From JBBIVP01 sp037439705 [NCBI: bacterium] (GTDB lineage: Bacteria > JBBIVP01), in the NCBI GenBank assembly GCA_037439705.1, contig JBBIVP010000037.1:1-13529 (forward strand): 13,529 bases of DNA, written 5' to 3'. The notes under the pieces were generated by a model. It worked only from the letters and a program-made list of their open reading frames with translations. It had not been told where the DNA came from and did no database searches. Position 1 is the first letter of the stretch, and the number at the start of each line of letters is the position of its first letter. Positions 1 to 7,995 of this stretch are shown piece by piece. A program made the translations under genes and the position numbers.

Positions 1-2
1 TT

Positions 3-731
3 GACCCGTTTGCCATAAAAAGGCTGGAAGAACGACTCCTTCCTTATAAAGAATTTTGTAAAATAGTTCACGGAAATTTTGCCTCTTTTGAAAATTATCT
101 TGAAAAGGAATTTTTCCTTGACGGTGCTCTTCTTGACCTTGGAGTTTCTGCCGAACAGCTGCTTTCTGCAGAAAGAGGATTCAGTTTCAGATTTCATGCT
201 CCTTTGAACATGAGGATGGATGGTAGCGATAAATTTATTACTGCGTGGACAGTTGTGAACAAATATCCCTTTGAAGACCTTGTGAGAATTTTTGAAGAAT
301 ACGGTGAGGAGAGATTTGGGAGAAGAATTGCGGAGGAGATTGTAAAAAGAAGAAAAAAGAATCCTATTGAATATGCGGATGAACTTGCTGAGATAGTTTT
401 AACATTTTACAGGAGCAGAAGAAGAATTCATCCCGCCACAAAGGTTTTTCAGGCAATAAGAATAGAGGTCAACGGAGAGATAGAAAATCTGAAAATTTTT
501 CTTGGCAAAATTCCATATTTTATGAAAAGAAATGGAAGGATAGTGATTATAAGCTTTCATTCGGTGGAGGATAGAATTGTGAAAAACCACTTTAAAGCAT
601 GGGAATCCTATGGATGGGGAAAGATGGTTTTTGGCAAGGCGATTCAACCTTCCGAAGAGGAAATAGCTAAAAATCCACGAGCTCGCTCTGCAAAGATGAG
701 GGTTTTTGAATTTTATGGTAGAAATGGGTAG
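3..731 (+). CDS. rsmH: 16S rRNA (cytosine-1402-N4)-methyltransferase RsmH, 5' partial
   Basis: The frame is open from the left edge of the window and gives 242 residues ending at the TAG at 729-731; roughly the first 50-60 residues, including the SAM-binding glycine motif, lie outside. The visible part begins DPFAIKRLEERL and continues with DGALLDLGVSAEQL, RGFSFRFHAPLNMRMDG, YGEERFGRRIAEEIV, RIHPATKVFQAIRIEVNGE, ISFHSVEDRIVK and the C-terminal NPRARSAKMRVFE, which are the RsmH/MraW signatures in the right order. The family N4-methylates C1402 of 16S rRNA in the decoding centre. An internal ATG at 204 is not the start, because conserved RsmH sequence continues upstream of it in the same frame. 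It sits at the head of the cell-wall cluster, as in many bacteria (mraZ would be expected further left), and its 3' end overlaps ftsL. Confidence 0.96.
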   Translation, partial: DPFAIKRLEERLLPYKEFCKIVHGNFASFENYLEKEFFLDGALLDLGVSAEQLLSAERGFSFRFHAPLNMRMDGSDKFITAWTVVNKYPFEDLVRIFEEYGEERFGRRIAEEIVKRRKKNPIEYADELAEIVLTFYRSRRRIHPATKVFQAIRIEVNGEIENLKIFLGKIPYFMKRNGRIVIISFHSVEDRIVKNHFKAWESYGWGKMVFGKAIQPSEEEIAKNPRARSAKMRVFEFYGRNG

Positions 732-1047
732 CACCACAAGAACGAGAAAAAGAAAGGAAGATTCTGTAGCTTTCCTTCCGATGATGATAATTGGTTCACT
801 TCTTGTTGGATTACCACTTCTTGGAAGAATAATTTTAAGGCATACTACCATTGAGATGAGAAGAGAGATAACCCGTATGGAAATGGAGAAAAACAAACTG
901 ACCTCAGAGATTTCTGAACTTGAACTTCAGAAAGCAACCCTTTCCCGTCCGGAAAGGATAAAAGAAATTGCCCGTAACAGGCTCGGGATGAAAGAACCAG
1001 CGGATGGAACAGTAATAATTATTCCTGTTATAAAAAATGAGAAGTAA
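715..1047 (+). CDS. ftsL: Cell division protein FtsL
   Basis: This small bitopic protein has about 110 residues. A basic cytoplasmic tail (about 8-16, TRTRKRKED) precedes one hydrophobic segment (about 19-40). A heptad-like charged and leucine-rich region (about 44-75) is a likely coiled coil, followed by SRPERIKEIARNRLGM (77-92), a motif typical of FtsL/DivIC-type proteins. FtsL forms a complex with FtsB/DivIC and FtsQ in the septal membrane and activates FtsW-FtsI. The position between rsmH and the ftsI-type PBP is the canonical ftsL slot and carries much of the assignment, because the sequence itself is poorly conserved. The start is uncertain: TTG 706, ATG 715 and ATG 724 are all in frame, with a purine-rich GATGAGGG just upstream at 695-702. 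ATG 715 is chosen as a compromise. All options overlap the end of rsmH. Confidence 0.85.
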   Translation: MVEMGSTTRTRKRKEDSVAFLPMMIIGSLLVGLPLLGRIILRHTTIEMRREITRMEMEKNKLTSEISELELQKATLSRPERIKEIARNRLGMKEPADGTVIIIPVIKNEK

Positions 1048-2761
1048 GAAGGGAAAAAACAACAATAGAATTTCCAGGAGGATAAAATTCATTTCCGTAT
1101 TATACATCTTTATAATCATAATTTTTGTGGCAAGAACAGGATATCTCCAGATATTAAAAGGCGAGAAATATAAAGAGAAAATGCTTTCTCAAAGTTATAA
1201 GAGTATCAAAATTTCTTCAAGAAGAGGAGTTATAGTGGACAGAAATGGTAATCTTATGGCTTTGAGTCTGAAGGTTCCGTCGGTATACATTCGTCCACCT
1301 GAAATTCAGAGTCCCGAGAAAACAGCCAAGAAAATCTCTTCTATTCTTGAAATTCCTTATGATGATGTTCTTTCAAAAATAAGGGCGAAAAGTCCCTTTG
1401 TATGGGTTAAAAGATGGATAACTCCATGGGAAGCTGAAAAAATTTTATCTTCGGGAATAAAGGGAGTTTACATTCATGAGGAATATAAAAGACACTATCC
1501 CAACAAAGAACTGGCAGCTCCGGTTTTGGGGTTCGTAGGTGTGGATGGTGATGGTCTGGCAGGACTTGAAAAGTATTACGACGAGTATCTAAAAGGTGAA
1601 AATGTGGAAATTCTGGTGGAGATGGATGGCAAGAGGAATTTTATATACATAGAACCCACTGAAAAAGCTTCAGAGATTAAAATGGTTCTTACGATTGAAA
1701 GGGATTTTCAATATGAAGTAGAAAAAGTACTTCGTGGGGCCGTAGAGGAATACAGGGCAAAGAGCGGAATTGGTGTTTTTATGGACCCGAAAACAGGAGA
1801 GATTCTTGCAATGGCTTCGTATCCAGCATTTAATCCCAATGTTTTTAATAAATATCCTACGGATTCTTATAGAAATAGAGCAGTTACTGACATTTTTGAG
1901 CCGGGTTCCACATTTAAGGTGTTTACCCTATCAGCTGCTATTGAAGAAGGGGTGGTGAAACTTTCGGACAGGATGTTCTGTGAAAATGGAAGCATGGTTG
2001 TTGATAACAGTTTAATTTCCGATTATCAACCTTTTGGATGGCTTACGGTAAAGGATGCGATTGTCTATTCATCAAATATATGCTCAGCAAAAATTGGATG
2101 GAAACTCGGGGCTAATTTACTGGGGCATTACATTTACGAATTTGGGTTTGGCAGAAAGACGGGAATAGATTTTCCGGGAGAAAGCGCTGGAATTATTAAG
2201 GATTTTTTAAAATGGGTTCCCGTAGAGCTAAGCACAATTTCTTTCGGACAGGGAATAGGAGTTACAGCCATTCAGATGCTGGTAGCGTTTTCAAGCATAG
2301 TGAATGAGGGTTATACGGTAAAACCTTTTCTTGTTTCTTCAATAATAAAAAATGGAAAGGAGGTTTACAGAGCCACTCCCACCTTTTTAAGAAGAGTGAT
2401 TTCAAAGGAAACCGCTGAAAAAGTTAAAGAAATTATGGTTGAAGTGGTTGAAAGAGGAACCGGGAAGGCAGCATCTGTGAATGGATACTTTGTGGGAGGA
2501 AAAACAGGAACATCTCAGAAATATGATGAAAAGATTGGAGGATATTCGCGCTCAAGATACATATCAAGCTTTCTGGGATTCGTCCCTTTGAAGGATACAA
2601 AAATTATAGGAATAGTTGTGATTGATGAACCTCAGGGAGAAATCTATGCGAGTAAAGTTGCTGTCCCGGCGTTCGGGCGGATAATTTCAAGAGCAATGTC
2701 CTTTTACAGAATTCCGTATGAAAGAGAAATAAAAAAGGCTGAGGCTATAAATGAGAATTAA
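1037..2761 (+). CDS. ftsI: Septal class B penicillin-binding protein (peptidoglycan D,D-transpeptidase FtsI)
   Basis: The 574-residue protein has a basic N-terminus, one membrane anchor (about 17-34) and the PBP dimerisation domain beginning with SRRGVIVDRNGNLMA (61-75). A C-terminal transpeptidase domain runs from about 240 to 555. The three catalytic motifs are present: EPGSTFKVF with nucleophile Ser291 and Lys294, SSN at 345-347, and GGKTGTS with KTG at 489-491. The family crosslinks stem peptides of septal peptidoglycan in the periplasm as partner of FtsW. No PASTA domains follow; the protein ends about 20 residues after the catalytic domain, as in Gram-negative FtsI. It could be called a generic PBP2/PBP3 class B enzyme, but the location between ftsL and murE argues for the division form. 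The ATG overlaps the end of ftsL by 11 bases. No clear Shine-Dalgarno precedes it, so translation probably depends on coupling. Confidence 0.96.
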   Translation: MRSKKGKNNNRISRRIKFISVLYIFIIIIFVARTGYLQILKGEKYKEKMLSQSYKSIKISSRRGVIVDRNGNLMALSLKVPSVYIRPPEIQSPEKTAKKISSILEIPYDDVLSKIRAKSPFVWVKRWITPWEAEKILSSGIKGVYIHEEYKRHYPNKELAAPVLGFVGVDGDGLAGLEKYYDEYLKGENVEILVEMDGKRNFIYIEPTEKASEIKMVLTIERDFQYEVEKVLRGAVEEYRAKSGIGVFMDPKTGEILAMASYPAFNPNVFNKYPTDSYRNRAVTDIFEPGSTFKVFTLSAAIEEGVVKLSDRMFCENGSMVVDNSLISDYQPFGWLTVKDAIVYSSNICSAKIGWKLGANLLGHYIYEFGFGRKTGIDFPGESAGIIKDFLKWVPVELSTISFGQGIGVTAIQMLVAFSSIVNEGYTVKPFLVSSIIKNGKEVYRATPTFLRRVISKETAEKVKEIMVEVVERGTGKAASVNGYFVGGKTGTSQKYDEKIGGYSRSRYISSFLGFVPLKDTKIIGIVVIDEPQGEIYASKVAVPAFGRIISRAMSFYRIPYEREIKKAEAINEN

Positions 2762-4274
2762 AAAAATTAAAGAGATTCTGGATGGATTTGAATATTCGGT
2801 CATTTCAGGTTCACTGCAGGTTGAAATTTCCGGGATTGCGACACATTCTGATATGGTCAACAAAGGAGATGTTTTTATAGCACTGAAGGGGGAAAGGACG
2901 CACGGAAAAAGATACATAAATTCCGCTTTAAATAATGGAGCGGTGGCTATATTTTGTGAAGAAGAGATTGAGGTACCGACGGGCGGTTTTCCTGTAATAA
3001 AGGTAAAAAATCTGAAGGATTCCCTTATTTCCCTTCTTATGAAATTTTACGATAATCCTTCCGAAGACCTTCATGTTACAGGAATTACCGGCACAAACGG
3101 AAAGACAACAACAGCCTTTCTCATACATAACATAAACACTCATAGCCAAAATAAGAGCATTTTGATAAGCAGTGTGGAGGTATCAATAAATGGAGATAAG
3201 CTCCCTTCCCTGCTCACAACCCCGGATATGGCAGATTTGTTCAGGATATTTTTCAGAGGAAGGAAGATTGGCTGTAAAAATGCGGTAATGGAGGTGACTT
3301 CAATCGGACTTGATAGAAAAAGATGTGATTGGATGAATTTTGATGTTGGAATTTTTACCAACATCACAAGAGATCACCTTGACTATCACAAAACTTTTGA
3401 AGAATACAAAAAAGCAAAGATGAGGTTTTTTAAAGAGCTTCTTCCTTCTTCCAAGAAGCCGAAAAAAACAGCGATATTGAATATGGATGACCCGTTCTGG
3501 AAGGAGTTTCTTCCCGGAGAAGGTGTAGAGGTTATTACATTTTCTCTTTTCAATCCCTCAGCAGACATTTATGCGGAGAAGAAAATTCTTTCAGAAAATG
3601 GAATAAAAACTGAGGTAAAAACTCCTGATGGAAGTTTTAAAATAAAAAGTCCATTGATTGGTGAGCACAACCTTTACAACATTCTTTCAGCAGTTGCTTA
3701 CGGGGTAATTTCAGGATTTTCGGAAGAATCCATTGTCAAGGGGATAGAAAATCTGAAGGTAGTTCGTGGAAGACTTGAAAGGGTGGAAGTCCCGAAAGGC
3801 TCTGTGTTTGTGGATTATGCTCATACTCCAGATGCCCTTTTTAGAGTTCTCAAAGCATTAAGGAATATCACAAAAGGGAGATTGATGGTGCTGTTCGGAT
3901 GTGGCGGGGACAGGGACAGAGGAAAAAGACCCGAAATGGGAAAGATAGCATATTCTCTTGGTGATGTGCTTTTTATAACCTCAGATAATCCGAGGACAGA
4001 AGACCCCTTGAAGATAATTGAAGACATAATGAAGGGGATTGATGAAGCGAAAAGGGATACATCAAGGGAAGTTTCATGTATAGTTGAGCCTGACAGGGGA
4101 AAGGCGATAAGGATGGCTGTATCCACTTTGAAAGAAGGCGATGTGCTTGTTATTGCTGGAAAGGGACATGAGAGGTCTCAGATAGTAGGTGACAGGAGCA
4201 TTCCTTTTGATGATGTGGAGGAAGTGAAGAAGGCAGTAAGAGAAATTTGGGGTCGGAATGTTGAATGTAGATGA
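2751..4274 (+). CDS. murE: UDP-MurNAc-L-Ala-D-Glu:meso-diaminopimelate ligase MurE
   Basis: This is a 507-residue cytoplasmic ATP-dependent Mur ligase that adds the third stem-peptide residue. The N-terminal UDP-binding domain contains DVFIALKGERTHG (40-52). The central domain has the P-loop GTNGKTT (114-120), TTPD (156-159), TNITRDHLDYH (203-213) and Lys223, the likely carbamylated lysine. The C-terminal domain has VDYAHTPDAL, GCGGDRDRGKRP, the substrate-selecting DNPR (412-415) and GKGHE (470-474). DNPR is the signature of meso-DAP-adding MurE; Lys-adding enzymes differ there. One oddity is that the usual EVSSH segment reads EVTSIGLDRKR (181-191), with isoleucine in place of the conserved histidine. 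The ATG at 2751 follows GAGG (2741-2744) and overlaps ftsI by 11 bases; the end overlaps murF by 17. Confidence 0.97.
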   Translation: MRIKKIKEILDGFEYSVISGSLQVEISGIATHSDMVNKGDVFIALKGERTHGKRYINSALNNGAVAIFCEEEIEVPTGGFPVIKVKNLKDSLISLLMKFYDNPSEDLHVTGITGTNGKTTTAFLIHNINTHSQNKSILISSVEVSINGDKLPSLLTTPDMADLFRIFFRGRKIGCKNAVMEVTSIGLDRKRCDWMNFDVGIFTNITRDHLDYHKTFEEYKKAKMRFFKELLPSSKKPKKTAILNMDDPFWKEFLPGEGVEVITFSLFNPSADIYAEKKILSENGIKTEVKTPDGSFKIKSPLIGEHNLYNILSAVAYGVISGFSEESIVKGIENLKVVRGRLERVEVPKGSVFVDYAHTPDALFRVLKALRNITKGRLMVLFGCGGDRDRGKRPEMGKIAYSLGDVLFITSDNPRTEDPLKIIEDIMKGIDEAKRDTSREVSCIVEPDRGKAIRMAVSTLKEGDVLVIAGKGHERSQIVGDRSIPFDDVEEVKKAVREIWGRNVECR

Positions 4275-5619
4275 AATAATTAATTGGGCGGAACTGGAAG
4301 TGGTAAAAAAGGGCGAAAGTTTATTTTTTGATGGGGTAAGTACAGATACAAGAAAGGAAGTTAACGGAAAAATTTTTATAGCCCTGAAGGGTGAGAGGTT
4401 TGATGGACATAACTTCATTAGTGAGGCTGTAAAGAAAGGAGCAAGGGGCGTGATCTGTGAAAGAAAAGTTGATGTGAAAGAAGATGTCTGGGTTTTTCTT
4501 GCGAGAGACCCTCTCAAAGCCTTAGGGGATATAGCAATGGGTTACAGGATGAAAAAAGGATTTAGAATTTTTGCGATAACAGGAAGCAGTGGAAAGACCA
4601 CCACCAAGGAATTCCTGCATTTTCTTATCTATCCTGATTTAAAATGGGGAAAGAATGAAGGAAATATGAACAACCTTATAGGAGTTCCCCTTACAATCCT
4701 CTTTTTAAGGAATGAGGAAGGAGCGGTGCTTGAACTTGCTACCAACCGAAAGGGGGAGATAAAAAGGCTGTGTGAGATATCGGGTCCCGATTATGGGCTC
4801 ATCACCTGCATAGGCAAGGCACACACCGAAGGATTGGGAGATGTGTGGGAAATTGCTGAAGAGAAAGGGTGGCTTTTCAGGAGCCTTCCTGAAAACGGAA
4901 CAGGGTTTGTAAATCTGGATGACCCTCATGTTTTAAGGGTATCCGAATTTTTGAGGGGCAAAAAAATTACTTACAGTATGACCTCAGAAGCAGATTTTTG
5001 CGGAAAAATAATTTCTGTTAATGAAAACGGAATGATGGGTGAGATCTGTGGAGAGGGTGTAAAAATATCTTTTAAAACTGTCTTGAAAGGAAGGCATATT
5101 TTGCAGAATATCCTTGCTGCTTCTTCCGCAGCGATTTATCTCGGAATAAAACCATCTGAGGTAAGGGATAGAATTGAAAAACTAGAAATTCCAGAAGGCA
5201 GGGGAAAGATCTGGAAGCTCCGCGGAATTACCATTATAAATGATTCCTATAATGCCAATCCGATTTCTTTTCAGTCAGCTCTTGATACCGTTTCAATTTT
5301 TAAAGGGAGAAAAATTTTCGTTATAGGAGATATGCTTGAACTGGGAGGAGATTCGGAAAATGAGCATTGCGAACTTGGCAAAAAAATCTCTGCCCTTTCT
5401 CCCCATATTGTTTTTTACAAAGGCGATTATTTTGAAGAGGTGGAAAAGAGTTTGAAGGGGAAAATAAAAAGGTTTGAGGATTCCATAGAATGTGTTGAGA
5501 AGCTCCTCAAAATTCTGGAAAAAGGAGATGTTGTTCTTCTGAAAGCTTCTAACCGGATTGGAATTCATGAAGTTTTCAGGATTTTAAAAGAAAGATTAGG
5601 AGGAGAAGATGTTTCTTGA
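4258..5619 (+). CDS. murF: UDP-MurNAc-tripeptide:D-Ala-D-Ala ligase MurF
   Basis: The 453-residue ligase attaches the D-Ala-D-Ala dipeptide (made by the ddl product in this cluster) to the UDP-MurNAc-tripeptide, completing the cytoplasmic pentapeptide precursor. The N-terminal domain has GVSTDTRKEVNGKIFIALKG (26-45). The central ATPase domain carries GSSGKTT (109-115), NMNNLIGVPLT (136-146), a variant ELATNRKGEI, and CIGKAHTEGLG (184-194) followed by EEKGWLF with the probable carbamylated Lys203. The C-terminal domain has INDSYNANPISF and VIGDMLELGG, both strongly MurF-like. Length is normal for the family. It starts inside the last codons of murE with a 17-base overlap and only a G-rich stretch (GGGGTCGG) directly upstream as a ribosome site. 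The N-terminal domain is recognisably paralogous to that of the preceding murE. Confidence 0.97.
   Translation: MLNVDEIINWAELEVVKKGESLFFDGVSTDTRKEVNGKIFIALKGERFDGHNFISEAVKKGARGVICERKVDVKEDVWVFLARDPLKALGDIAMGYRMKKGFRIFAITGSSGKTTTKEFLHFLIYPDLKWGKNEGNMNNLIGVPLTILFLRNEEGAVLELATNRKGEIKRLCEISGPDYGLITCIGKAHTEGLGDVWEIAEEKGWLFRSLPENGTGFVNLDDPHVLRVSEFLRGKKITYSMTSEADFCGKIISVNENGMMGEICGEGVKISFKTVLKGRHILQNILAASSAAIYLGIKPSEVRDRIEKLEIPEGRGKIWKLRGITIINDSYNANPISFQSALDTVSIFKGRKIFVIGDMLELGGDSENEHCELGKKISALSPHIVFYKGDYFEEVEKSLKGKIKRFEDSIECVEKLLKILEKGDVVLLKASNRIGIHEVFRILKERLGGEDVS
5598..5603 (+). promoter_or_regulatory. Ribosome-binding site of mraY
   Basis: A perfect AGGAGG lies inside the last codons of murF, 5 bases before the mraY ATG at 5609. 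It is among the strongest Shine-Dalgarno matches in the window and fixes the mraY start. Confidence 0.85.
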
Positions 5620-6682
5620 ACTTCTTTATCCACTTTCAAAATACTTCTTCGGTTTCAATGTTTTTAAGTACATAACATTCAGAACTGGAGGGGCAATCCT
5701 TTTCTCCGCCTTGTTAATGATATTGCTCGGTGAAAAATTTATAAAATTTTTGAAGAAATTCAATCTCGTTCAGGAAAAGAAAAGAGAGGATATTCCTGAA
5801 AGGCATGCGAAAAAAGAAGGGACCCCGACTATGGGAGGAATTCTCATCACCATTTCAATTCTTATCTCAGTTCTTCTATGGGGTAATCTGAGAAACGGGT
5901 ATGTCCTTTTATCTCTCCTTATCATTCTGATTTTTGCAGGTATCGGACTGGCAGATGACATCTCAAAGAAGCGTAGAAGCCTCGGTATAAATGGCAAAAT
6001 AAAATTTCTTTTAGAATGTGCATTCGTTTTTCTCATTTTTCTTTACATATATTTCAAAACCGATTTCTCCACCGTTTTGAACTTTCCCTTTTTTAAAAAA
6101 TTGAGCACAGAAATAGGAATTCTTTATTTTGTTCTCGCTATCCTCGTAATTGTGGGAAGTGCGAATGCGGTAAACCTGACGGATGGTCTTGACGGTCTTG
6201 CAATAGGTTCTACAATAACAACTGCAGGCGTTCTGCTTATTGTAGCTTATGTGACAGGAAATGTTAAGCTCTCAAGCTATCTTTTGCTTCCCTATGTCAA
6301 AAATTCAGGAGAACTTGCAGTTTTGTGCGGAGCAATGGTCGGGACAGGACTTGGTTTTTTGTGGTTTAACGCCTATCCCGCACAGGTTTTTATGGGGGAT
6401 GTAGGTTCCCTTGCTCTCGGTGCCGGTCTCGGAACAGTAGCAGTTTTATCAAAAAGCGAGTTCGTTCTTTTCATAGCAGGAATGGTTTTCGTTATAGAGA
6501 CCGTCTCAGTTATAATTCAGGTGATTTCTTTCAAACTTACAGGAAAGAGGGTATTCAGGATGACCCCAATTCATCACCATTTTGAACTAAAAGGACTTCC
6601 CGAATCAAAGATAATTGTCCGCTTCTGGATTCTTTCCATTCTTTTCGGAATTTTTGCATTAAGTACATTAAAACTGAGATGA
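5609..6682 (+). CDS. mraY: Phospho-N-acetylmuramoyl-pentapeptide transferase MraY (lipid I synthase)
   Basis: This is an integral membrane protein of 357 residues with about ten hydrophobic segments. It transfers phospho-MurNAc-pentapeptide from UDP to undecaprenyl phosphate, the first membrane step of lipid II synthesis. Motifs in order are EGTPTMGGILI (70-80), LADDISKKRRSLGINGK (114-130) with Asp116/Asp117, NAVNLTDGLDGLA (186-198) with Asp192, FMGDVGSLALG (261-271) with Asp264, and RMTPIHHHFELKG (317-329) with the HHH triad at 322-324. These are the catalytic and magnesium-binding positions of the family. The segment after the HHH motif reads GLPES where I would expect GWPE/GWSE, a minor variation. 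The ATG follows a perfect AGGAGG with 5-base spacing, and the gene overlaps murF by 11 bases. Confidence 0.98.
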   Translation: MFLELLYPLSKYFFGFNVFKYITFRTGGAILFSALLMILLGEKFIKFLKKFNLVQEKKREDIPERHAKKEGTPTMGGILITISILISVLLWGNLRNGYVLLSLLIILIFAGIGLADDISKKRRSLGINGKIKFLLECAFVFLIFLYIYFKTDFSTVLNFPFFKKLSTEIGILYFVLAILVIVGSANAVNLTDGLDGLAIGSTITTAGVLLIVAYVTGNVKLSSYLLLPYVKNSGELAVLCGAMVGTGLGFLWFNAYPAQVFMGDVGSLALGAGLGTVAVLSKSEFVLFIAGMVFVIETVSVIIQVISFKLTGKRVFRMTPIHHHFELKGLPESKIIVRFWILSILFGIFALSTLKLR

Positions 6683-7995
6683 AGGCGGTGGTAATAGGTG
6701 GTGGCAAAACAGGGATTTCTGTGGCGAGGTTTTACAGGAAGATGGGGTATGATGTGATAATAAATGACATAAAAAGGGAGAATGACTTTTCACCAGATGA
6801 TATGAAGAAGATAAAGGAAGTTGCTGAGTTTGTGGGCGGCGGGCATTCAAAAGAGATATTTGATGGAGCAAAAAGGATTGTGGTAAGTCCGGGCGTGCCA
6901 CCTTTCTCAATAAAGAAATTTGTGGATGATGAGAGGAAGCTTAAAGGAGATATAGAAGACGCATACGAGTGGATTGATGGGAATGTAATAGGAATTACAG
7001 GAACGAAGGGGAAGACATCCTTTTCCTTATTAATCTCAATGGTTTTAAAGAGCGCGGGATACAGTGTTTTTACCGGTGGAAATATAGGGGTTCCATACAT
7101 TGAGGCATACGGTGGGAATTACGATTATATTGTTCTTGAACTTTCAAGTTTTCAGCTTGAATGGGTTGAAAAATTCAGACCGAAAGTGGCGGTCCTTCTT
7201 AATCTCAAGGAGGACCATCTTGATCGGTACAAAGATATGAGAGAATACTTTGTGGCGAAGGCTAAAATTTTTAAAAATCAAAAAGAAGAAGACATTGCTA
7301 TAGTATCAGCAGATATTCCTTTTATAAAGGGTTTTAAATTGAAAGGAAATACTTTCTTTTTCAGCACAGAAAATGAGGTAGAGAGAGGCGCGTATAAATT
7401 CTCGGACAGGGCGGTCTTAAAAGTTTTTGAGAGAAAAGAATTTCCGGTTGAGAAGGAGGTTCTCATGAGGGTTCTTTCATGGGAAAACACTCTCGCCTAC
7501 CTTATTTTTTGTGAGGTTATGGGCATAAAAGAGGAAATTTACCTCAGAGTTCTCAGGTCATTCGCACCACCTCCTCACAGGCTTCAAAAATTCGGAGAGT
7601 TTAATGGAATGAAGTTTTACAATGATTCAAAATCAACCACTCCAGCATCTGTTATGAATGCCCTCCAGATAATAGACCCGCCTATTATTCTTATTATGGG
7701 AGGAAGAAACAAAAACCTTTCATTTTATGGACTCAGAGACGAGATAAGAAAAAAGGTAAGGAGCCTGGTTCTTTTCGGGGAATCAAAGGAAGAGATAAAA
7801 AGGGAAATTGAGAATTGTGGCGTTGATATTTTTATAGCTCAGAACCTGGAGGAGGCTGTTGAAATTGTAATGAGAATTGGAAGGAGCGGAGATAGGGTTT
7901 TGTTTTCTCCCGGTTGCGCTAGTTTTGATATGTTCAGAAACTATGAGGAGAGGGGAGAAAGGTTTATGGAGCTTTTGAGGAAATATTCGCAATGA
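6679..7995 (+). CDS. murD: UDP-MurNAc-L-Ala:D-glutamate ligase MurD
   Basis: The 438-residue cytoplasmic Mur ligase adds D-Glu, the second stem-peptide residue. The N-terminal Rossmann-like UDP-binding domain starts with VVIGGGKTGISVARF (4-18), and VVSPGVPP (68-75) follows. The central domain has GITGTKGKTS (105-114), GGNIG (133-137), ELSSFQLE (154-161) and LNLKEDHLDRY (174-184). AKAKIF (193-198) places the likely carbamylated lysine at 194. The C-terminal domain has YNDSKSTTPAS and a GGRNK motif, with FSPGCASFDMF near the end; all are diagnostic for MurD. The start is fixed by an ATGA overlap with the mraY stop, and the gene ends in another ATGA overlap with ftsW. No strong Shine-Dalgarno precedes it, so translation is probably coupled to mraY. 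Confidence 0.97.
   Translation: MKAVVIGGGKTGISVARFYRKMGYDVIINDIKRENDFSPDDMKKIKEVAEFVGGGHSKEIFDGAKRIVVSPGVPPFSIKKFVDDERKLKGDIEDAYEWIDGNVIGITGTKGKTSFSLLISMVLKSAGYSVFTGGNIGVPYIEAYGGNYDYIVLELSSFQLEWVEKFRPKVAVLLNLKEDHLDRYKDMREYFVAKAKIFKNQKEEDIAIVSADIPFIKGFKLKGNTFFFSTENEVERGAYKFSDRAVLKVFERKEFPVEKEVLMRVLSWENTLAYLIFCEVMGIKEEIYLRVLRSFAPPPHRLQKFGEFNGMKFYNDSKSTTPASVMNALQIIDPPIILIMGGRNKNLSFYGLRDEIRKKVRSLVLFGESKEEIKREIENCGVDIFIAQNLEEAVEIVMRIGRSGDRVLFSPGCASFDMFRNYEERGERFMELLRKYSQ

Noticed and set aside
399-896. 165-codon open frame on the - strand across rsmH/ftsL
   Set aside because: It is antisense to two well-supported genes, has no recognisable motif, and the purine-rich coding strand makes long reverse open frames likely.
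1770-1958. 62-codon alternative frame on the + strand inside ftsI
   Set aside because: It overlaps the catalytic SxxK region of the PBP in another frame; no independent features.
4074-4517. 147-codon open frame on the - strand over the murE/murF junction
   Set aside because: Antisense shadow of two real ligases; no ribosome site or family motif seen.
5734-5752. AT-rich near-palindrome ending in a T run inside mraY, resembling a terminator
   Set aside because: It has no GC stem, sits in the coding sequence of an essential gene in mid-operon, and is explained by Lys/Phe/Ile codons.
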